Source: Achromobacter sp. Bel
GTDB lineage: Bacteria; Pseudomonadota; Gammaproteobacteria; Burkholderiales; Burkholderiaceae_B
Direction: 5' to 3'
Length of the DNA stretch: 64,000 nt
Assembly: GCF_012928505.1 (NCBI RefSeq)
Contig: NZ_JABBJN010000014.1
Coordinates: forward strand, 1-64,000
The position numbers and the translations under genes were made by a program. Every line of letters starts with the position of its first letter. The stretch's first letter is position 1. The notes beneath the pieces are model-generated. The model did no database searches and was not told where the DNA came from. It saw only the letters and a list, made by a program, of their open reading frames with translations. Below are positions 25,599 to 35,444 of the stretch, piece after piece.

Positions 25599-26216
25599 GT
25601 GCCCACCCGATCTGCCCCCGCCCTGATGTTGTCCCTGGCGGCCCTGCTCTGCCCAGGCGCCACGGCCTCTGCACAAGCCTCTCCCAGCCCCTCCGGCGTG
25701 GAAGTCTGCACGGTGACGGGCACCTCGGGGCAATACAGCGTGCGGGTGCGCAATACCGGTACGACACCGCTGACGCGCGTGGACGTCACCGGCGTCCGGC
25801 TGGATGGCGGCGGCCAGGTCACAGCGCCTCTGACCGTCAGCCTGGCCGACATCCCCCCTGGCAAATACAAGACCGCCATCCTGGCGCGCTACGAAGAATC
25901 GGCCGCGCTGGACAGCATCGTCACCTACACGGCCGTGGACGGCGTGGAAGCACCCCAGCAGGAACTGTTCGCGGGCAAGGTCGCGCACGTATCGCCCGGC
26001 TCCGCCCTGCAATACACGCTGGCGCCGCTGGCCGTGCGCGGCTGGACGGTGGCCTATGGCTCCGCGACCTCGCCCAGGCTGGAAGCCGGTAGCGCTGTTC
26101 TGTTGTCTTATCCCGTGCGCAGCGGCAAAAAGCCCGCGACGCGGCCCGAAGCTGGCCGCACGCCGTCGGCCGTCGTGCCCCTGGCGCCCTGCCGCGACCC
26201 CGGCCAGAAATCCTGA
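25599..26216 (+). CDS. Exported hypothetical protein (205 aa)
   Basis: The start is GTG 25599 with AAGGAG six bases upstream. The signal peptide covers about 1-28 (ALMLSLAALLCPGATASAQA). The mature part shows a beta-sandwich-like pattern (VCTVTGTSGQYSVRVRNTGT, then TRVDVTGVRLDGGGQV) followed by GKVAHVSPGSALQYTLAPLA. The first half looks like a CARDB/adhesion-type Ig fold but without a clear family match. Two Cys (near residues 35 and 199) could form a disulfide. The gene abuts the stop of the convergent gene at 26217. Confidence 0.65.
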   Translation: MPTRSAPALMLSLAALLCPGATASAQASPSPSGVEVCTVTGTSGQYSVRVRNTGTTPLTRVDVTGVRLDGGGQVTAPLTVSLADIPPGKYKTAILARYEESAALDSIVTYTAVDGVEAPQQELFAGKVAHVSPGSALQYTLAPLAVRGWTVAYGSATSPRLEAGSAVLLSYPVRSGKKPATRPEAGRTPSAVVPLAPCRDPGQKS

Positions 26217-26618
26217 TCAGGTGCCGCTCAGCAGATCGCGCTCGTTCAGCAGCGCATAGACGATCTCGGGCTTGCTGTCGAAACCGCGCCGGATCGCGGC
26301 GGGCAGCGCGGTGCGCGTCTTGCGGCAGAGGCCGGGCGCATCGTCCAGCTGGATCGAAATGCCCCGCGACGTACGCACTTCGTTGTCGCTGGGCGTGATG
26401 CGGATCACGATGCCCAACTGCGCCTGGATGCGCCCTTGCATGGCGCGCAGGTCGTCCAGGCTGGCGATGTTCTCCAGCCGCGCCACCAGCCGCTTTTCCT
26501 CTTCTTTCGTCAATCGCAGGATGCGGACGTCCGCGGCCGGATCGGCCAGCAGCCTGTCGCGGTCGCACACGCAGGCGCCCGGCGGACATTCTTGGCGGAT
26601 GGGAAACGGAAGGTTCAT
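26217..26618 (-). CDS. Hypothetical protein with N-terminal Cys cluster (133 aa)
   Basis: The chosen start (ATG 26618, MNLPFPIRQECPPGACVCDRD) places a CPPGACVC cluster at residues 11-18. A charged helical block follows (LTKEEEKRLVARLENIASLD), then a short beta region (IVIRITPSDNEVRTSRGISI) and RKTRTALPAAIRRGFDSKPE. There is no signal peptide. The Cys cluster could bind a metal. The family is not recognised; conservation among relatives would be the test. Upstream in-frame ATG codons (26663 and 26657) exist but would add a low-quality N-terminus. Confidence 0.6.
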   Translation of the reverse strand: MNLPFPIRQECPPGACVCDRDRLLADPAADVRILRLTKEEEKRLVARLENIASLDDLRAMQGRIQAQLGIVIRITPSDNEVRTSRGISIQLDDAPGLCRKTRTALPAAIRRGFDSKPEIVYALLNERDLLSGT

Positions 26619-26765
26619 GGACGGTGGCGCTACGGCGGCAACGCGCGCAATGCGCATCCGCAATTCTACTCAGGATGACGGGCCGCCCGCGGCCGCGCAC
26701 TACTCGTTTTCCCGCAATCTACTGGGGTATATTGCCCCACTCGATTCGACGCTTGGGAGACGCGC

Positions 26766-28052
26766 GTGAAACGGATGCTGCTTGCGGGCGCGATAACGGC
26801 ACTGACGTTGCAGGGGCAAGGCGTACAGGCGCAAGCCGCCCCGCGCGCCTACCCCTACCCCATCAAGGCCGGGCTGTCGGGCTTAGTGAAGATCAGCGGC
26901 GGTGACGCCCAGCGCGTGACCGTGCGCGTGGGCAACGGACCCGAGCAGCAACTAGGCCGCTTCGACGACGAGGAAGTCGACCAGATGGCATCCGTGGACA
27001 TTGACCACGACGGCTACCGCGACCTGGTGCTGGGGCAAAGCGGCGGCGGCACGCAGCTCATCACCCGCCTGTTCCTGTACCGGCCCGCCAGCGGCGCCTT
27101 CCAGGAAATCCAGCACCCCGACAAGACGAGTCCCTGCCGGGCCTTCGTCAATCCGGTGTTCGACGACAAGCAAGCGCGGATCAGCGTGGGCTGCCGCTAC
27201 GGCGCCGCCAGCAACGGCGCCGAAGAATACGTGCTGCGCCCCGACGGCACCGTGCACGCCACGTCGTGGTCCACGCAGGCGTTGTTCGGCCTGGACGACG
27301 CGCCGGCCGAACTAACCTACCACTTCCGCGAAGACGGCTCGACGGCACGCATCGACATCGAAGGCGAAGGATCCCCGCTGGAAGACGGCACCGTGCCGGT
27401 CAGCAAGCTGGACCTCTACGACACGCCCGACGTGAACGCCAGGCCGGCAATGACCGCCGCCGAAGGCGAGCACCTGGACGTGGTGGCGATCCGCCCGCAA
27501 GATTGGCTGCAGGTGCGCTACGCGAGCAAGACGGCGGGCAACGTCCTCAAATGGGTGCGCTATGGCGATCTGCGCGTGGACAAGCATCACCTGCCGGCGC
27601 ATCCGCCACAAGGCGGCCTGGAGCTGGAGCTCGCCGACACCCTGGCAGACTGGAGCGGCGAGGACGGCGGCACCTTCCTCCTCAGCGTAGCCAACCGCGG
27701 CGAGGCGCCCGTCCAATTGAAGGCGCCGCGCGTCTGGCTGTTGCTGACCAACGCGCAAGGCGACCGCATTGTGCACCCGCTGTACTCGCGCGAGGGCGAC
27801 ACCCTGCACCCGGCCAACCCGCTGGGCTTTGCCCGCGACGCCGTGGTCTGGCGTCCGGACGAAGACGGCAAGCCGGCCTACATGGTGAACGACAACGGCT
27901 ACGGCAGCGTCCCCTTCCTGCCCGCGCTCGCGCCGGGCAAGTACCGAGCCGCCGCCGTCGTCACCGACCCGGGCAATCTCGCCCAGCCCATCGTCTCGAA
28001 CGCAATCGGGTTCGACTACCCGCTGCCGAAGCGGCCGCCCGCGCCGCAGTAA
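26766..28052 (+). CDS. Exported XAC2610/FG-GAP-like hypothetical protein (428 aa)
   Basis: The start is GTG 26766 with GGGAG upstream; the signal peptide ends at VQAQA (~residue 22). Residues ~75-105 carry ASVDIDHDGYRDLVLGQSGG, a D-x-D-x-D-G-type calcium-binding loop as in XAC2610-like and FG-GAP proteins, followed by QLITRLFLYRPASGAFQEIQ. Two Cys (in PCRAF and VGCRY) probably pair. The middle portion (KLDLYDTPDVNARP ... DWLQVRYASK) looks like an SH3-type periplasmic domain. The C-terminus (GGTFLLSVANRGEAPVQLKA) is another beta-sandwich. Role unknown; XAC2610-type proteins inhibit lysozyme-like enzymes. Confidence 0.7.
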   Translation: MKRMLLAGAITALTLQGQGVQAQAAPRAYPYPIKAGLSGLVKISGGDAQRVTVRVGNGPEQQLGRFDDEEVDQMASVDIDHDGYRDLVLGQSGGGTQLITRLFLYRPASGAFQEIQHPDKTSPCRAFVNPVFDDKQARISVGCRYGAASNGAEEYVLRPDGTVHATSWSTQALFGLDDAPAELTYHFREDGSTARIDIEGEGSPLEDGTVPVSKLDLYDTPDVNARPAMTAAEGEHLDVVAIRPQDWLQVRYASKTAGNVLKWVRYGDLRVDKHHLPAHPPQGGLELELADTLADWSGEDGGTFLLSVANRGEAPVQLKAPRVWLLLTNAQGDRIVHPLYSREGDTLHPANPLGFARDAVVWRPDEDGKPAYMVNDNGYGSVPFLPALAPGKYRAAAVVTDPGNLAQPIVSNAIGFDYPLPKRPPAPQ

Positions 28053-28079
28053 GCGCAGTCGCATTCAAAGACCCCCCGC

Positions 28080-28667
28080 ATGCAATCCCCAGCCCGCCCC
28101 GTTCGATCCCGCCCCGTCCGCCGCCTGGCCTTCCTGCTCTTTGCGCTGCTGCTCGCTGCCGCCGCATTGGTGGCCACGGGGCTGCTGACCGGCGCCCGCC
28201 CCGCCGATGTGGCGGTCGTGCTGGGCAACACCGTGCAAGCCGACGGACGGCCATCGCCCCGGCTGGCCGCGCGCCTCGATCGCGCCCACGATTGCTATGC
28301 CGCATCGCAATGCCGCATCCTGTTCGTCAGTGGCGGCGTGGACTCCGCTGGCGCCGACGAGGCCGCCATCATGCGTGATTACCTGCTGGCGCGCGGCGTG
28401 CCCGTCGACCGCATCGTGACCGACAGCGCGGGCGTGGACTCCTGGTCCACCGCGCGGCATGCCAGCGCCTATATGCACGAACACGGCTATACCCGCGCGC
28501 TGGCCGTCACCCAGTATTTCCATGTGCCGCGCACGATTCTGGCCCTGCGGCGCCAGGGCGTGCCGGACGTCAGCGGCGGCTATCCGCGCTTCTTCGAATG
28601 GCGCGACCTGTACTCCGTCTTTCGCGAGCTGCCCGCCGTAGCGTGGTATGCGTTCCGCCCGCTATAG
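28080..28667 (+). CDS. YdcF/SanA-type DUF218 membrane-anchored protein
   Basis: The 195-residue protein has one N-terminal membrane segment (RLAFLLFALLLAAAALVATG, ~16-36), then a DUF218 domain: ADVAVVLGNTVQADGRPSPR, LFVSGGVDSAGADEAAIMRD, VTDSAGVDSWSTARHASAYM and VTQYFHVPRTILALRRQGVP. SanA and YdcF relatives are implicated in envelope integrity and vancomycin sensitivity, with an unresolved enzymatic role. It lies 27 bp after the preceding exported protein and 54 bp before the deacetylase gene, so these may be co-transcribed. Confidence 0.85.
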   Translation: MQSPARPVRSRPVRRLAFLLFALLLAAAALVATGLLTGARPADVAVVLGNTVQADGRPSPRLAARLDRAHDCYAASQCRILFVSGGVDSAGADEAAIMRDYLLARGVPVDRIVTDSAGVDSWSTARHASAYMHEHGYTRALAVTQYFHVPRTILALRRQGVPDVSGGYPRFFEWRDLYSVFRELPAVAWYAFRPL

Positions 28668-28721
28668 TGGCGCTCTTGCCGTCAATCAGAATGCGTTGAA
28701 CAACCCAAGGACCCCGACGCC

Positions 28722-29765
28722 GTGCAGATCTTCCACAATCCCGTCCATGACAAGCATGCAGGCCGCCAGGAAATGTTCCGCGGCAAGCTCGTGCCCTGCC
28801 ACGAAACGCCGGCGCGGCTGGAATACGTGCTGGACGCGTTGCGCCAACGCGGCATCGGGGATCTGCTCGCCCCGTCCGCGCCCGACCTGGCCCTGATCAA
28901 GCGCGTGCACACGCCACGCTATGTGGACTTCCTGGCCAGCGCCTGGCAAGACTGGGTGGCGCTGGATCCGGCGAACGCGGACATCGACATCCTGCCCTCG
29001 GTCTGGCCCGTGCGCGGCTTCCGCCACGATATCGAGCCCACCAATTTCGCCGCGCGCGTCGGCCTGTTCTCGTTCGATAGCGGCTGCCCGCTCACGGCCG
29101 GCACCTGGGAAGCCGCCACCGCCGGCGCGGCCTGCGCCATCGACGCCGCACGCGCCGTCACGACCCCGGGCGGCCCGCGCGCCGCCATGGCGTTGACGCG
29201 TCCGCCCGGCCACCATGCCGGCGCCGACTTCTTCGGCGGCTACTGCTTCCTGAACAACGCCGCGCTGGCGGCGCAAGCGCTGCGCGATGCGGGAGCCGGA
29301 CGCGTGGCGGTCCTTGACGTGGACTATCACCACGGCAACGGCACGCAAAGCATCTTCTACGAACGCGGCGACGTGCTGACGGTGTCGATCCATGGCGACC
29401 CCACCACCGAATACCCCTTCTTCCTGGGCTATGCCGACGAGCATGGCCAAGGCGCGGGCCTGGGCGCCAACCTGAACTTGCCGCTGCCCGCCGGCACCGA
29501 CTTCGCCACCTGGACGCAAGCACTGCAACAGGGGCTGTCCGCCATTCAGGCATTCAAGGCCGACGCCATCGTGATCGCGCTGGGCGTGGATACCTATGAA
29601 GGCGACCCGATCTCCAAGTTCAAGCTGAAAAGCGTCGACTACCTTGAAGTGGGCCGCAAGCTGGCCAGCCTGGGCCTGCCGGCCGTCTTCACGATGGAAG
29701 GCGGCTATGCCGTGGCGGATGTAGGCATCAATGTGGCGAACGTACTGGAAGGCTACGGCCGCTGA
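28722..29765 (+). CDS. Histone-deacetylase-fold acetylpolyamine amidohydrolase
   Basis: The 347-residue zinc hydrolase starts at GTG 28722 (QIFHNPVHDKHAGRQEMFRG). It has the HDAC catalytic motifs: TRPPGHHAGADFFGGYCFLN (His-His dyad), DVDYHHGNGTQ (zinc-binding Asp and His) and ALGVDTYEGDP (second zinc Asp). The N-terminus and overall length match bacterial acetylpolyamine amidohydrolases (AphA of Mycoplana) rather than AcuC. The expected reaction is deacetylation of acetylputrescine, acetylcadaverine or related amines in the cytoplasm. Other small acetyl-amides are possible substrates. Confidence 0.9.
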   Translation: MQIFHNPVHDKHAGRQEMFRGKLVPCHETPARLEYVLDALRQRGIGDLLAPSAPDLALIKRVHTPRYVDFLASAWQDWVALDPANADIDILPSVWPVRGFRHDIEPTNFAARVGLFSFDSGCPLTAGTWEAATAGAACAIDAARAVTTPGGPRAAMALTRPPGHHAGADFFGGYCFLNNAALAAQALRDAGAGRVAVLDVDYHHGNGTQSIFYERGDVLTVSIHGDPTTEYPFFLGYADEHGQGAGLGANLNLPLPAGTDFATWTQALQQGLSAIQAFKADAIVIALGVDTYEGDPISKFKLKSVDYLEVGRKLASLGLPAVFTMEGGYAVADVGINVANVLEGYGR

Positions 29766-29801
29766 CGCGGCCATCGCTCACGACCTGGCTGCCGTCGATG
29801 C

Positions 29802-31136
29802 TCAGTCGCGCGTTTCCAGCACCTTGTTGATGCGCAGCGCCACCAGGGTGCATGCCGCGCCCGACAGCAGATACACACTGACGGCCACCAGCCCGAAGCG
29901 CGCCGACAAACCCAACGCGACCAGCGGCGCGAAAGCAGCGCCAATCAGCCACGCCATGTCGGACGTGAGGGCAGCGCCCGTGTAGCGGAAGCGGCGCGTG
30001 AAGTTGGCGGTGACCGTGCCCGATGCCTGCCCATACGACAGGCCCAGCAGCGCGAAGCCCACCAGGATGAACGCGTCCTGTCCCATTGGCCCGCCGCCCA
30101 GCAGCCACGGCGTGAACAATGCGAACACGGCGATCAGCACGGCCAGCAAGCCCAATGTGGTGCGCCGGCCGATGCGATCGGCCAGCCAGCCCGACATGAC
30201 CGTGCCCAGGATGCCGATCACCGCGCCGATGATCTGCACGATCAGCACGTCCGTGATCTGCTGCGTGGCGCTGACGGCGATCCACGACAACGGAAACACC
30301 GTGACCAGGTGGAACAGCGCGTAGCTGGCCAACGCCGCGAAGGCGCCGATGAACAGGTTGTAGCCTTGCGAGCGCACCATCTCGGCGATGCTGATGGGTT
30401 CAAGCTCTCCCTCTTCGAGCAACTGCGTGTATTCCTCGGTGACCACCAGGCGCAGCCGCGCGAACAGCGCCACCACGTTGATCGCGAAGGCGACGAAGAA
30501 CGGATAGCGCCAGCCCCACTCAAGAAAGTCCGCCTGGGTCAGCGTGACGTGCAGGTACAGGAACAGCGCGCTGGCCACCATGAAGCCGACCGGCGCGCCC
30601 AACTGGCCCATCATCGAATACCAGCCACGGCGGTTGGGCGGCGCATTCAGCGCCAGCAACGACGGCAGCCCGTCCCATGACCCGCCGAACGCCAGCCCTT
30701 GCAGGCACCGGAACACCGCCAGCAACGTGATGGCGTGCGCGCCGATGGTGTTGTAGCTGGGCAGGAACGCCATGCCCACCGTGGCCGTGCCCAGCAGGAA
30801 CAGTGCGACCGTCAGCTTTGTAGCGCGGCCCCAACGCCGCTGGATCGCCATCGACAACGCCGTGCCGATGGGACGCATGATGAACGCGAAGGAGAAGATG
30901 ACGAAGGCCCAGAGCGTGCCTTCCAACTGTGGTTCGAAGGGGAAGAAGACCTTCGGAAAAACCAGCACGCAGGCAATGCCGAATACGAAGAAATCGAAGT
31001 ATTCGGAGGCGCGTCCCACGACCACGCCGACGGCGATTTCGCCCGGAGCCACCTTGGCGTGGCTGGCCCCGCCGGCCGTTGGCCCCGGGCCGGGAACAGC
31101 GGGGGCATGACCGGGATACTGCGAGGTGGTCGACAT
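29802..31136 (-). CDS. MFS transporter of the metabolite:proton symporter (MHS) type
   Basis: With the start at ATG 31136 the protein has 444 residues. The MHS family start is AVGVVVGRASEYFDFFVFGI, then IMRPIGTALSMAIQRRWGRA, LFRCLQGLAFGGSWDGLPS (seen as VFRCLQGLAFGGSWDGLPSL), RRGWYSMMGQLGAPVGFMVA and the central loop SGWLADRIGRRTTLG. Substrates of this family include citrate, ketoglutarate, proline/betaine and shikimate; none can be assigned. It is divergent from cyoA with 132 bp between, so it shares the cyo upstream region. An in-frame GTG at 31148 is an alternative start. Confidence 0.88.
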   Translation of the reverse strand: MSTTSQYPGHAPAVPGPGPTAGGASHAKVAPGEIAVGVVVGRASEYFDFFVFGIACVLVFPKVFFPFEPQLEGTLWAFVIFSFAFIMRPIGTALSMAIQRRWGRATKLTVALFLLGTATVGMAFLPSYNTIGAHAITLLAVFRCLQGLAFGGSWDGLPSLLALNAPPNRRGWYSMMGQLGAPVGFMVASALFLYLHVTLTQADFLEWGWRYPFFVAFAINVVALFARLRLVVTEEYTQLLEEGELEPISIAEMVRSQGYNLFIGAFAALASYALFHLVTVFPLSWIAVSATQQITDVLIVQIIGAVIGILGTVMSGWLADRIGRRTTLGLLAVLIAVFALFTPWLLGGGPMGQDAFILVGFALLGLSYGQASGTVTANFTRRFRYTGAALTSDMAWLIGAAFAPLVALGLSARFGLVAVSVYLLSGAACTLVALRINKVLETRD

Positions 31137-31268
31137 GGGTTTGCTCACTGTAGGAGGTCCGAAATACGCCACTGCCCTGCACACTTTTGTTCTTTTTACC
31201 CTAGATTTTTCGCGGCTTCCAGCGTAGTGTTGCGTTTACCTCCCACGGTTACGTTTCGAGGTATGGCT

Positions 31269-32312
31269 ATGCCGTCCTTCACAAGGCTCCGCGGATTGAT
31301 CCTGATTGCCGCCCTGCCATTGCTCGCCGGATGCAATGCGGTGCTGCTGTCGCCATCAGGCGATGTCGCGCTTCAACAGCGTAATCTGATCATCATCTCC
31401 ACCGGCTTGATGCTGCTGATCATCGTGCCGGTGATCTTCCTGACCTTCCTGTTCGCGTGGCGCTATCGGGCCAGCAACAAAGAGGCCCACTACGACCCGG
31501 AATGGAACCACTCCACGATGCTGGAGCTTCTGATCTGGGCAGCGCCCCTGCTCATCATCATTGCCCTGGGCGCGCTGACCTGGGTCAGCACGCACCAGCT
31601 CGATCCCTACCGGCCGCTTGCGCGCCTGTCCGAAGGCCGCGAGGTCCCGGCGGGCACCAAACCGCTTGTCGTCGAAGTCGTGGCGCTGGACTGGAAATGG
31701 CTGTTCCTTTATCCCGAACAAGGCATCGCCACGGTCAATGAAATGGCCGCCCCGGTCGACCGCCCCATCCAATTCAAGATCACGTCGTCGACGGTGATGA
31801 ATTCGTTCTTCGTGCCCGCGCTGGCGGGCCAGATCTACGCCATGCCCGGCATGCAGACGACGCTGCACGCGGTGATCAACCACCCCGGCGAATACGAAGG
31901 CCTGTCCGCCAACTACAGCGGATCGGGCTTCTCGGGCATGCGCTTCAAGTTCCATGGCCTGGACCAGCAGGGCTTCGACAAGTGGGTGGCCGACGCCCGC
32001 GCGTCCACCGGCAAGCTCAGCCGCGACACCTACCTGAAACTTGAACAGCCCAGCGAACGCAACCCGGTGCAGCACTACGCCACCTTCGCGCCAGGCCTGT
32101 TCGACGCCATCGTGAATCGCTGCGTCGAAGGCAACCGCATGTGCATGAAGGACGCCATGGCCATCGACTCGCAAGGCGGCATGGGCATCCCGGGCGCGCT
32201 CAACGTCACCACGCTGGACAAGGAAACGCGCGAACGCCTGGGCCTGACCGGCACGCCGCCGCGCAAGTATGTAGGCGCCATGTGCACGTCCACCGAAGGG
32301 CTCGTGTTGTAG
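31269..32312 (+). CDS. cyoA: Cytochrome bo3 ubiquinol oxidase subunit II
   Basis: The 347-residue lipoprotein has the lipobox LLAGC (Cys21). Two membrane helices follow (TGLMLLIIVPVIFLTFLFAW and LLIWAAPLLIIIALGALTWV), then a cupredoxin domain (EVVALDWKWLFLYPEQGIAT, FFVPALAGQIYAMPGMQTTL, YSGSGFSGMRFKFH). The CuA ligands of cytochrome c oxidases are missing, which identifies a quinol oxidase. A C-terminal extension with Cys-containing MCMKDAMAID is also present in CyoA. The start is placed at ATG 31269 because GAGG lies seven bases upstream; ATG 31263 would touch the ribosome site. First gene of cyoABCD-SURF1. Confidence 0.93.
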   Translation: MPSFTRLRGLILIAALPLLAGCNAVLLSPSGDVALQQRNLIIISTGLMLLIIVPVIFLTFLFAWRYRASNKEAHYDPEWNHSTMLELLIWAAPLLIIIALGALTWVSTHQLDPYRPLARLSEGREVPAGTKPLVVEVVALDWKWLFLYPEQGIATVNEMAAPVDRPIQFKITSSTVMNSFFVPALAGQIYAMPGMQTTLHAVINHPGEYEGLSANYSGSGFSGMRFKFHGLDQQGFDKWVADARASTGKLSRDTYLKLEQPSERNPVQHYATFAPGLFDAIVNRCVEGNRMCMKDAMAIDSQGGMGIPGALNVTTLDKETRERLGLTGTPPRKYVGAMCTSTEGLVL

Positions 32313-32393
32313 CGGCTTGCCGCGAGTCCGTCGCGACACGGGCCGGCCGATGCAGGGGCTTCATGAAATTGTGGTCTTTACGCTGGAATCGAG

Positions 32394-34397
32394 ATGCCTG
32401 ATCAACCAGACCTCATCAAGCTGATCTTCGGTCGACTGACCTGGGACGCCATCCCCTTTCACGAACCCATCCTGCTGGCCACCTTCTTCATGGTGGCGGT
32501 CGGCGGCATCGTCGTGCTGGGCTCTATCACGTACTACAAGAAATGGGGCTACTTGTGGCACGAATGGTTTACCAGCATCGACCACAAGAAGATCGGGATC
32601 ATGTACGTGATCCTGGGCATCGTGATGCTGCTGCGGGGTTTCGCCGACGCCATCATGATGCGCTTGCAGCAGGCCGTGGCATTCGGCGACTCGACCGGCT
32701 ACCTGCCGCCGCACCACTATGACCAGATCTTCACCGCGCATGGCGTGATCATGATCTTCTTCGTGGCCATGCCGCTGGTCACGGGGCTGATGAACTACAT
32801 CGTGCCGCTGCAGATCGGCGCACGCGACGTGGCCTTCCCCTTCCTGAACAACTTCAGTTTCTGGATGACGACGGGCGGCGTCGTGCTGGTGATGATGTCG
32901 CTGTTCGTCGGCGAGTTCGCGCGCACGGGCTGGCTGGCGTATCCCCCCTTATCGGGGATCATGCAGAGTCCGGACGTGGGGGTCGACTACTACATCTGGG
33001 CCTTGCAGATAGCGGGGGTGGGAACCCTGCTATCCGGCGTCAATCTGCTGGTCACCATCGTGAAGATGCGCGCGCCCGGCATGACCATGATGCGCATGCC
33101 CATCTTCACGTGGACCGCGCTGTGCACCAACGTGCTGATCGTGGCCGCCTTCCCCGTGCTGACCGCCGTGCTGGCCCTGCTGTCCATGGACCGCTACGTC
33201 GGCACCAACTTCTTCACGGCGGATTTCGGCGGCAACGCCATGATGTACGTGAACCTGATCTGGATCTGGGGCCACCCCGAGGTCTACATCCTGATCCTGC
33301 CCGCCTTCGGCATCTTCTCGGAAGTGGTGTCCACCTTCTGCAGCAAGCGCCTGTTCGGCTATGCGTCCATGGTGTACGCCACCGTCGTGATCACAGTGCT
33401 GTCGTACCTGGTCTGGCTGCACCACTTCTTCACCATGGGGTCCGGGGCCAGCGTGAACTCGTTCTTCGGGATCACGACGATGATCATCTCGATCCCGACC
33501 GGCGCCAAGATCTTCAACTGGCTGTTCACGATGTACCGCGGCCGCATCCGCTTCGAAGTGCCGATGCTGTGGACGATGGGTTTCATGGTCACGTTCGTGA
33601 TCGGCGGCATGACCGGCGTGCTGCTGGCCGTGCCCCCCGCCGACTTCGCCCTGCACAACAGCCTGTTCCTGATCGCGCACTTCCACAACGTCATCATCGG
33701 CGGCGTGCTGTTCGGGCTGATGGCCGGCATCACGTATTGGTTCCCCAAGGCGTTCGGCTACAAGCTCGACCCGTTCTGGGGCAAGTGCTCGTTCTGGTTC
33801 TGGCTGGTGGGCTTCTACGTGGCGTTCATGCCGCTGTACGTGCTGGGGTTGATGGGCGTGACGCGCCGCGTGAACCACTTCGAAGACATGTCGCTGCAGA
33901 TCTGGTTCCAGGTGGCGGCCTTCGGCGCGCTGCTGATCGCCTGCGGCATCGCCAGCTTCATCATCCAGCTGGTGGTCAGCTATCGCCGTCGCGACCAATT
34001 GCGCGACAACACGGGCGATCCCTGGGGCGGCCGCACGCTGGAATGGTCCACGTCGTCGCCCCCGCCCAACTACAACTTCGCGTTCACGCCGCGCGTGCAT
34101 GACCTGGACGCCTGGTGGCAGATGAAGCAGCACGGCTACCAACGGCCCCAACAGGGCTTCATCCCCATCCACATGCCGAAGAACACGTGGGCCGGCATCG
34201 TGTTGGCAGCGATCAGCGTGGTGATGGGCTTTGCGCTGATCTGGCACATGTGGCCGCTGGCGGTGCTGTCGTTCGCGGCGCTGATCCTGGTGTCCATCGT
34301 CCATACCTTCAACTACAAGCGCGACTACTACGTGCCGGCCGACGAGGTCGTGCGCGAAGAAGAGACCCGCACACGACTGTTGGCGAAACATGTCTGA
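32394..34397 (+). CDS. cyoB: Cytochrome bo3 ubiquinol oxidase subunit I
   Basis: This 667-residue heme-copper oxidase core has about 15 helices. Ligand motifs are present: [19 protein letters not shown] (low-spin heme His), [16 protein letters not shown] (CuB His cross-linked to Tyr), WLHHFFTMG (two CuB His) and [16 protein letters not shown] (heme His pair). The N-terminal [20 protein letters not shown] matches CyoB. It oxidises ubiquinol, reduces oxygen and pumps protons. It follows cyoA by 81 bp, and its stop overlaps cyoC by 8 bp. Confidence 0.96.
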   Translation: MPDQPDLIKLIFGRLTWDAIPFHEPILLATFFMVAVGGIVVLGSITYYKKWGYLWHEWFTSIDHKKIGIMYVILGIVMLLRGFADAIMMRLQQAVAFGDSTGYLPPHHYDQIFTAHGVIMIFFVAMPLVTGLMNYIVPLQIGARDVAFPFLNNFSFWMTTGGVVLVMMSLFVGEFARTGWLAYPPLSGIMQSPDVGVDYYIWALQIAGVGTLLSGVNLLVTIVKMRAPGMTMMRMPIFTWTALCTNVLIVAAFPVLTAVLALLSMDRYVGTNFFTADFGGNAMMYVNLIWIWGHPEVYILILPAFGIFSEVVSTFCSKRLFGYASMVYATVVITVLSYLVWLHHFFTMGSGASVNSFFGITTMIISIPTGAKIFNWLFTMYRGRIRFEVPMLWTMGFMVTFVIGGMTGVLLAVPPADFALHNSLFLIAHFHNVIIGGVLFGLMAGITYWFPKAFGYKLDPFWGKCSFWFWLVGFYVAFMPLYVLGLMGVTRRVNHFEDMSLQIWFQVAAFGALLIACGIASFIIQLVVSYRRRDQLRDNTGDPWGGRTLEWSTSSPPPNYNFAFTPRVHDLDAWWQMKQHGYQRPQQGFIPIHMPKNTWAGIVLAAISVVMGFALIWHMWPLAVLSFAALILVSIVHTFNYKRDYYVPADEVVREEETRTRLLAKHV

Positions 34398-35031
34398 TAC
34401 CTTGGCCCCCACCCTGCCCGGCGGCACCACGCCGCCCCCGGAGCCCGTGTTCTACGTCGCGGGCGAACACCATCCCAAGAACGGCACCCTGCTGGGGTTC
34501 TGGGTCTACCTGATGAGCGACTGCCTCATCTTCGCCTGCCTGTTCGCGACCTACGGCGTACTGGGCCGCAACTACGCCGCGGGTCCGTCCGGGGCAGACC
34601 TGTTCGACTTGCCGCTGGTGGCGGTGAACACGTCCCTGCTGCTGCTGTCGTCCATCACCTACGGCTTTGCGATGCTGGAGATGCGGCGCAACCGCATTGG
34701 CGCCACCCAGTTGTGGCTGGCGGTCACCGGCATTCTCGGCCTGGGCTTCCTGTCGCTGGAACTGTACGAGTTCGCGCACCTGATCCACCAGGGCGCGGGC
34801 CCGCAGCGCAGCGCCTTCCTGTCATCGTTCTTCACGCTGGTCGGCACGCACGGCCTGCACGTCACGTTCGGCATCGTCTGGCTGGTGACGATGATGATCC
34901 AGGTGCAGATGCACGGCCTGATCCCTGAAAACCGGCGCCGCCTGATGTGCCTGTCGATGTTCTGGCACTTCCTGGACCTGATCTGGGTGGGCGTGTTCAC
35001 CTTCGTGTACCTGATGGGAGTGCTGCCATGA
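34390..35031 (+). CDS. cyoC: Cytochrome bo3 ubiquinol oxidase subunit III
   Basis: The 213-residue, five-helix protein of the heme-copper oxidase subunit III family shows [60 protein letters not shown] and [20 protein letters not shown]. It stabilises subunit I. It overlaps both cyoB (8 bp) and cyoD (4 bp), so the operon is tightly coupled. Confidence 0.95.
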   Translation: MSDTLAPTLPGGTTPPPEPVFYVAGEHHPKNGTLLGFWVYLMSDCLIFACLFATYGVLGRNYAAGPSGADLFDLPLVAVNTSLLLLSSITYGFAMLEMRRNRIGATQLWLAVTGILGLGFLSLELYEFAHLIHQGAGPQRSAFLSSFFTLVGTHGLHVTFGIVWLVTMMIQVQMHGLIPENRRRLMCLSMFWHFLDLIWVGVFTFVYLMGVLP

Positions 35032-35444
35032 GCTCGCACATGGAAAACCTGGCTGATCACGGGCATGGCGGCCACGGCGGCGGCCACGACCACCACGACG
35101 ATGATGACGGCGCCGGCCACGGCACGCTCAAGAGCTACTTCACGGGCTTTGTCCTGGCGGCCATCTTGACCGCCATTCCGTTCTGGCTGGTAATGGACCG
35201 GGTCTTCGCCAATTCGCGCACGACCGCCCTGGTGATCCTGGCTTTCGCCGTCGTGCAGATCGTGGTGCATATCGTGTACTTCCTGCACATGGACGCCAAG
35301 TCTGAAAGCGGGTGGAACATGTTGGCGTTAATATTCACGCTGGTGCTGGTCGTAATCACGCTCAGCGGGTCAATCTGGATCATGTATCACTTGAACTCCA
35401 ATATGATGCCCATGTCCACACACGACATGCGGAATATGCCCTGA
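35028..35444 (+). CDS. cyoD: Cytochrome bo3 ubiquinol oxidase subunit IV
   Basis: The 138-residue protein starts at ATG 35028, overlapping the cyoC stop (ATGA). Three helices of the COX4_pro/CyoD type follow residue 35: LKSYFTGFVLAAILTAIPFW, TTALVILAFAVVQIVVHIVY and NMLALIFTLVLVVITLSGSI. The N-terminus is unusual: residues 4-31 hold about ten His plus a run of Asp and Gly (HGHGGHGGGHDHHDDDDG). Such a stretch may bind copper or zinc, possibly helping metal delivery; this is inference. Confidence 0.93.
   Translation: MSSHMENLADHGHGGHGGGHDHHDDDDGAGHGTLKSYFTGFVLAAILTAIPFWLVMDRVFANSRTTALVILAFAVVQIVVHIVYFLHMDAKSESGWNMLALIFTLVLVVITLSGSIWIMYHLNSNMMPMSTHDMRNMP

Noticed and set aside
31269-32312. Cytochrome c oxidase subunit II (CuA-type)
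   Set aside because: The CuA Cys/His ligands are missing, and the sequence follows CyoA of quinol oxidases.
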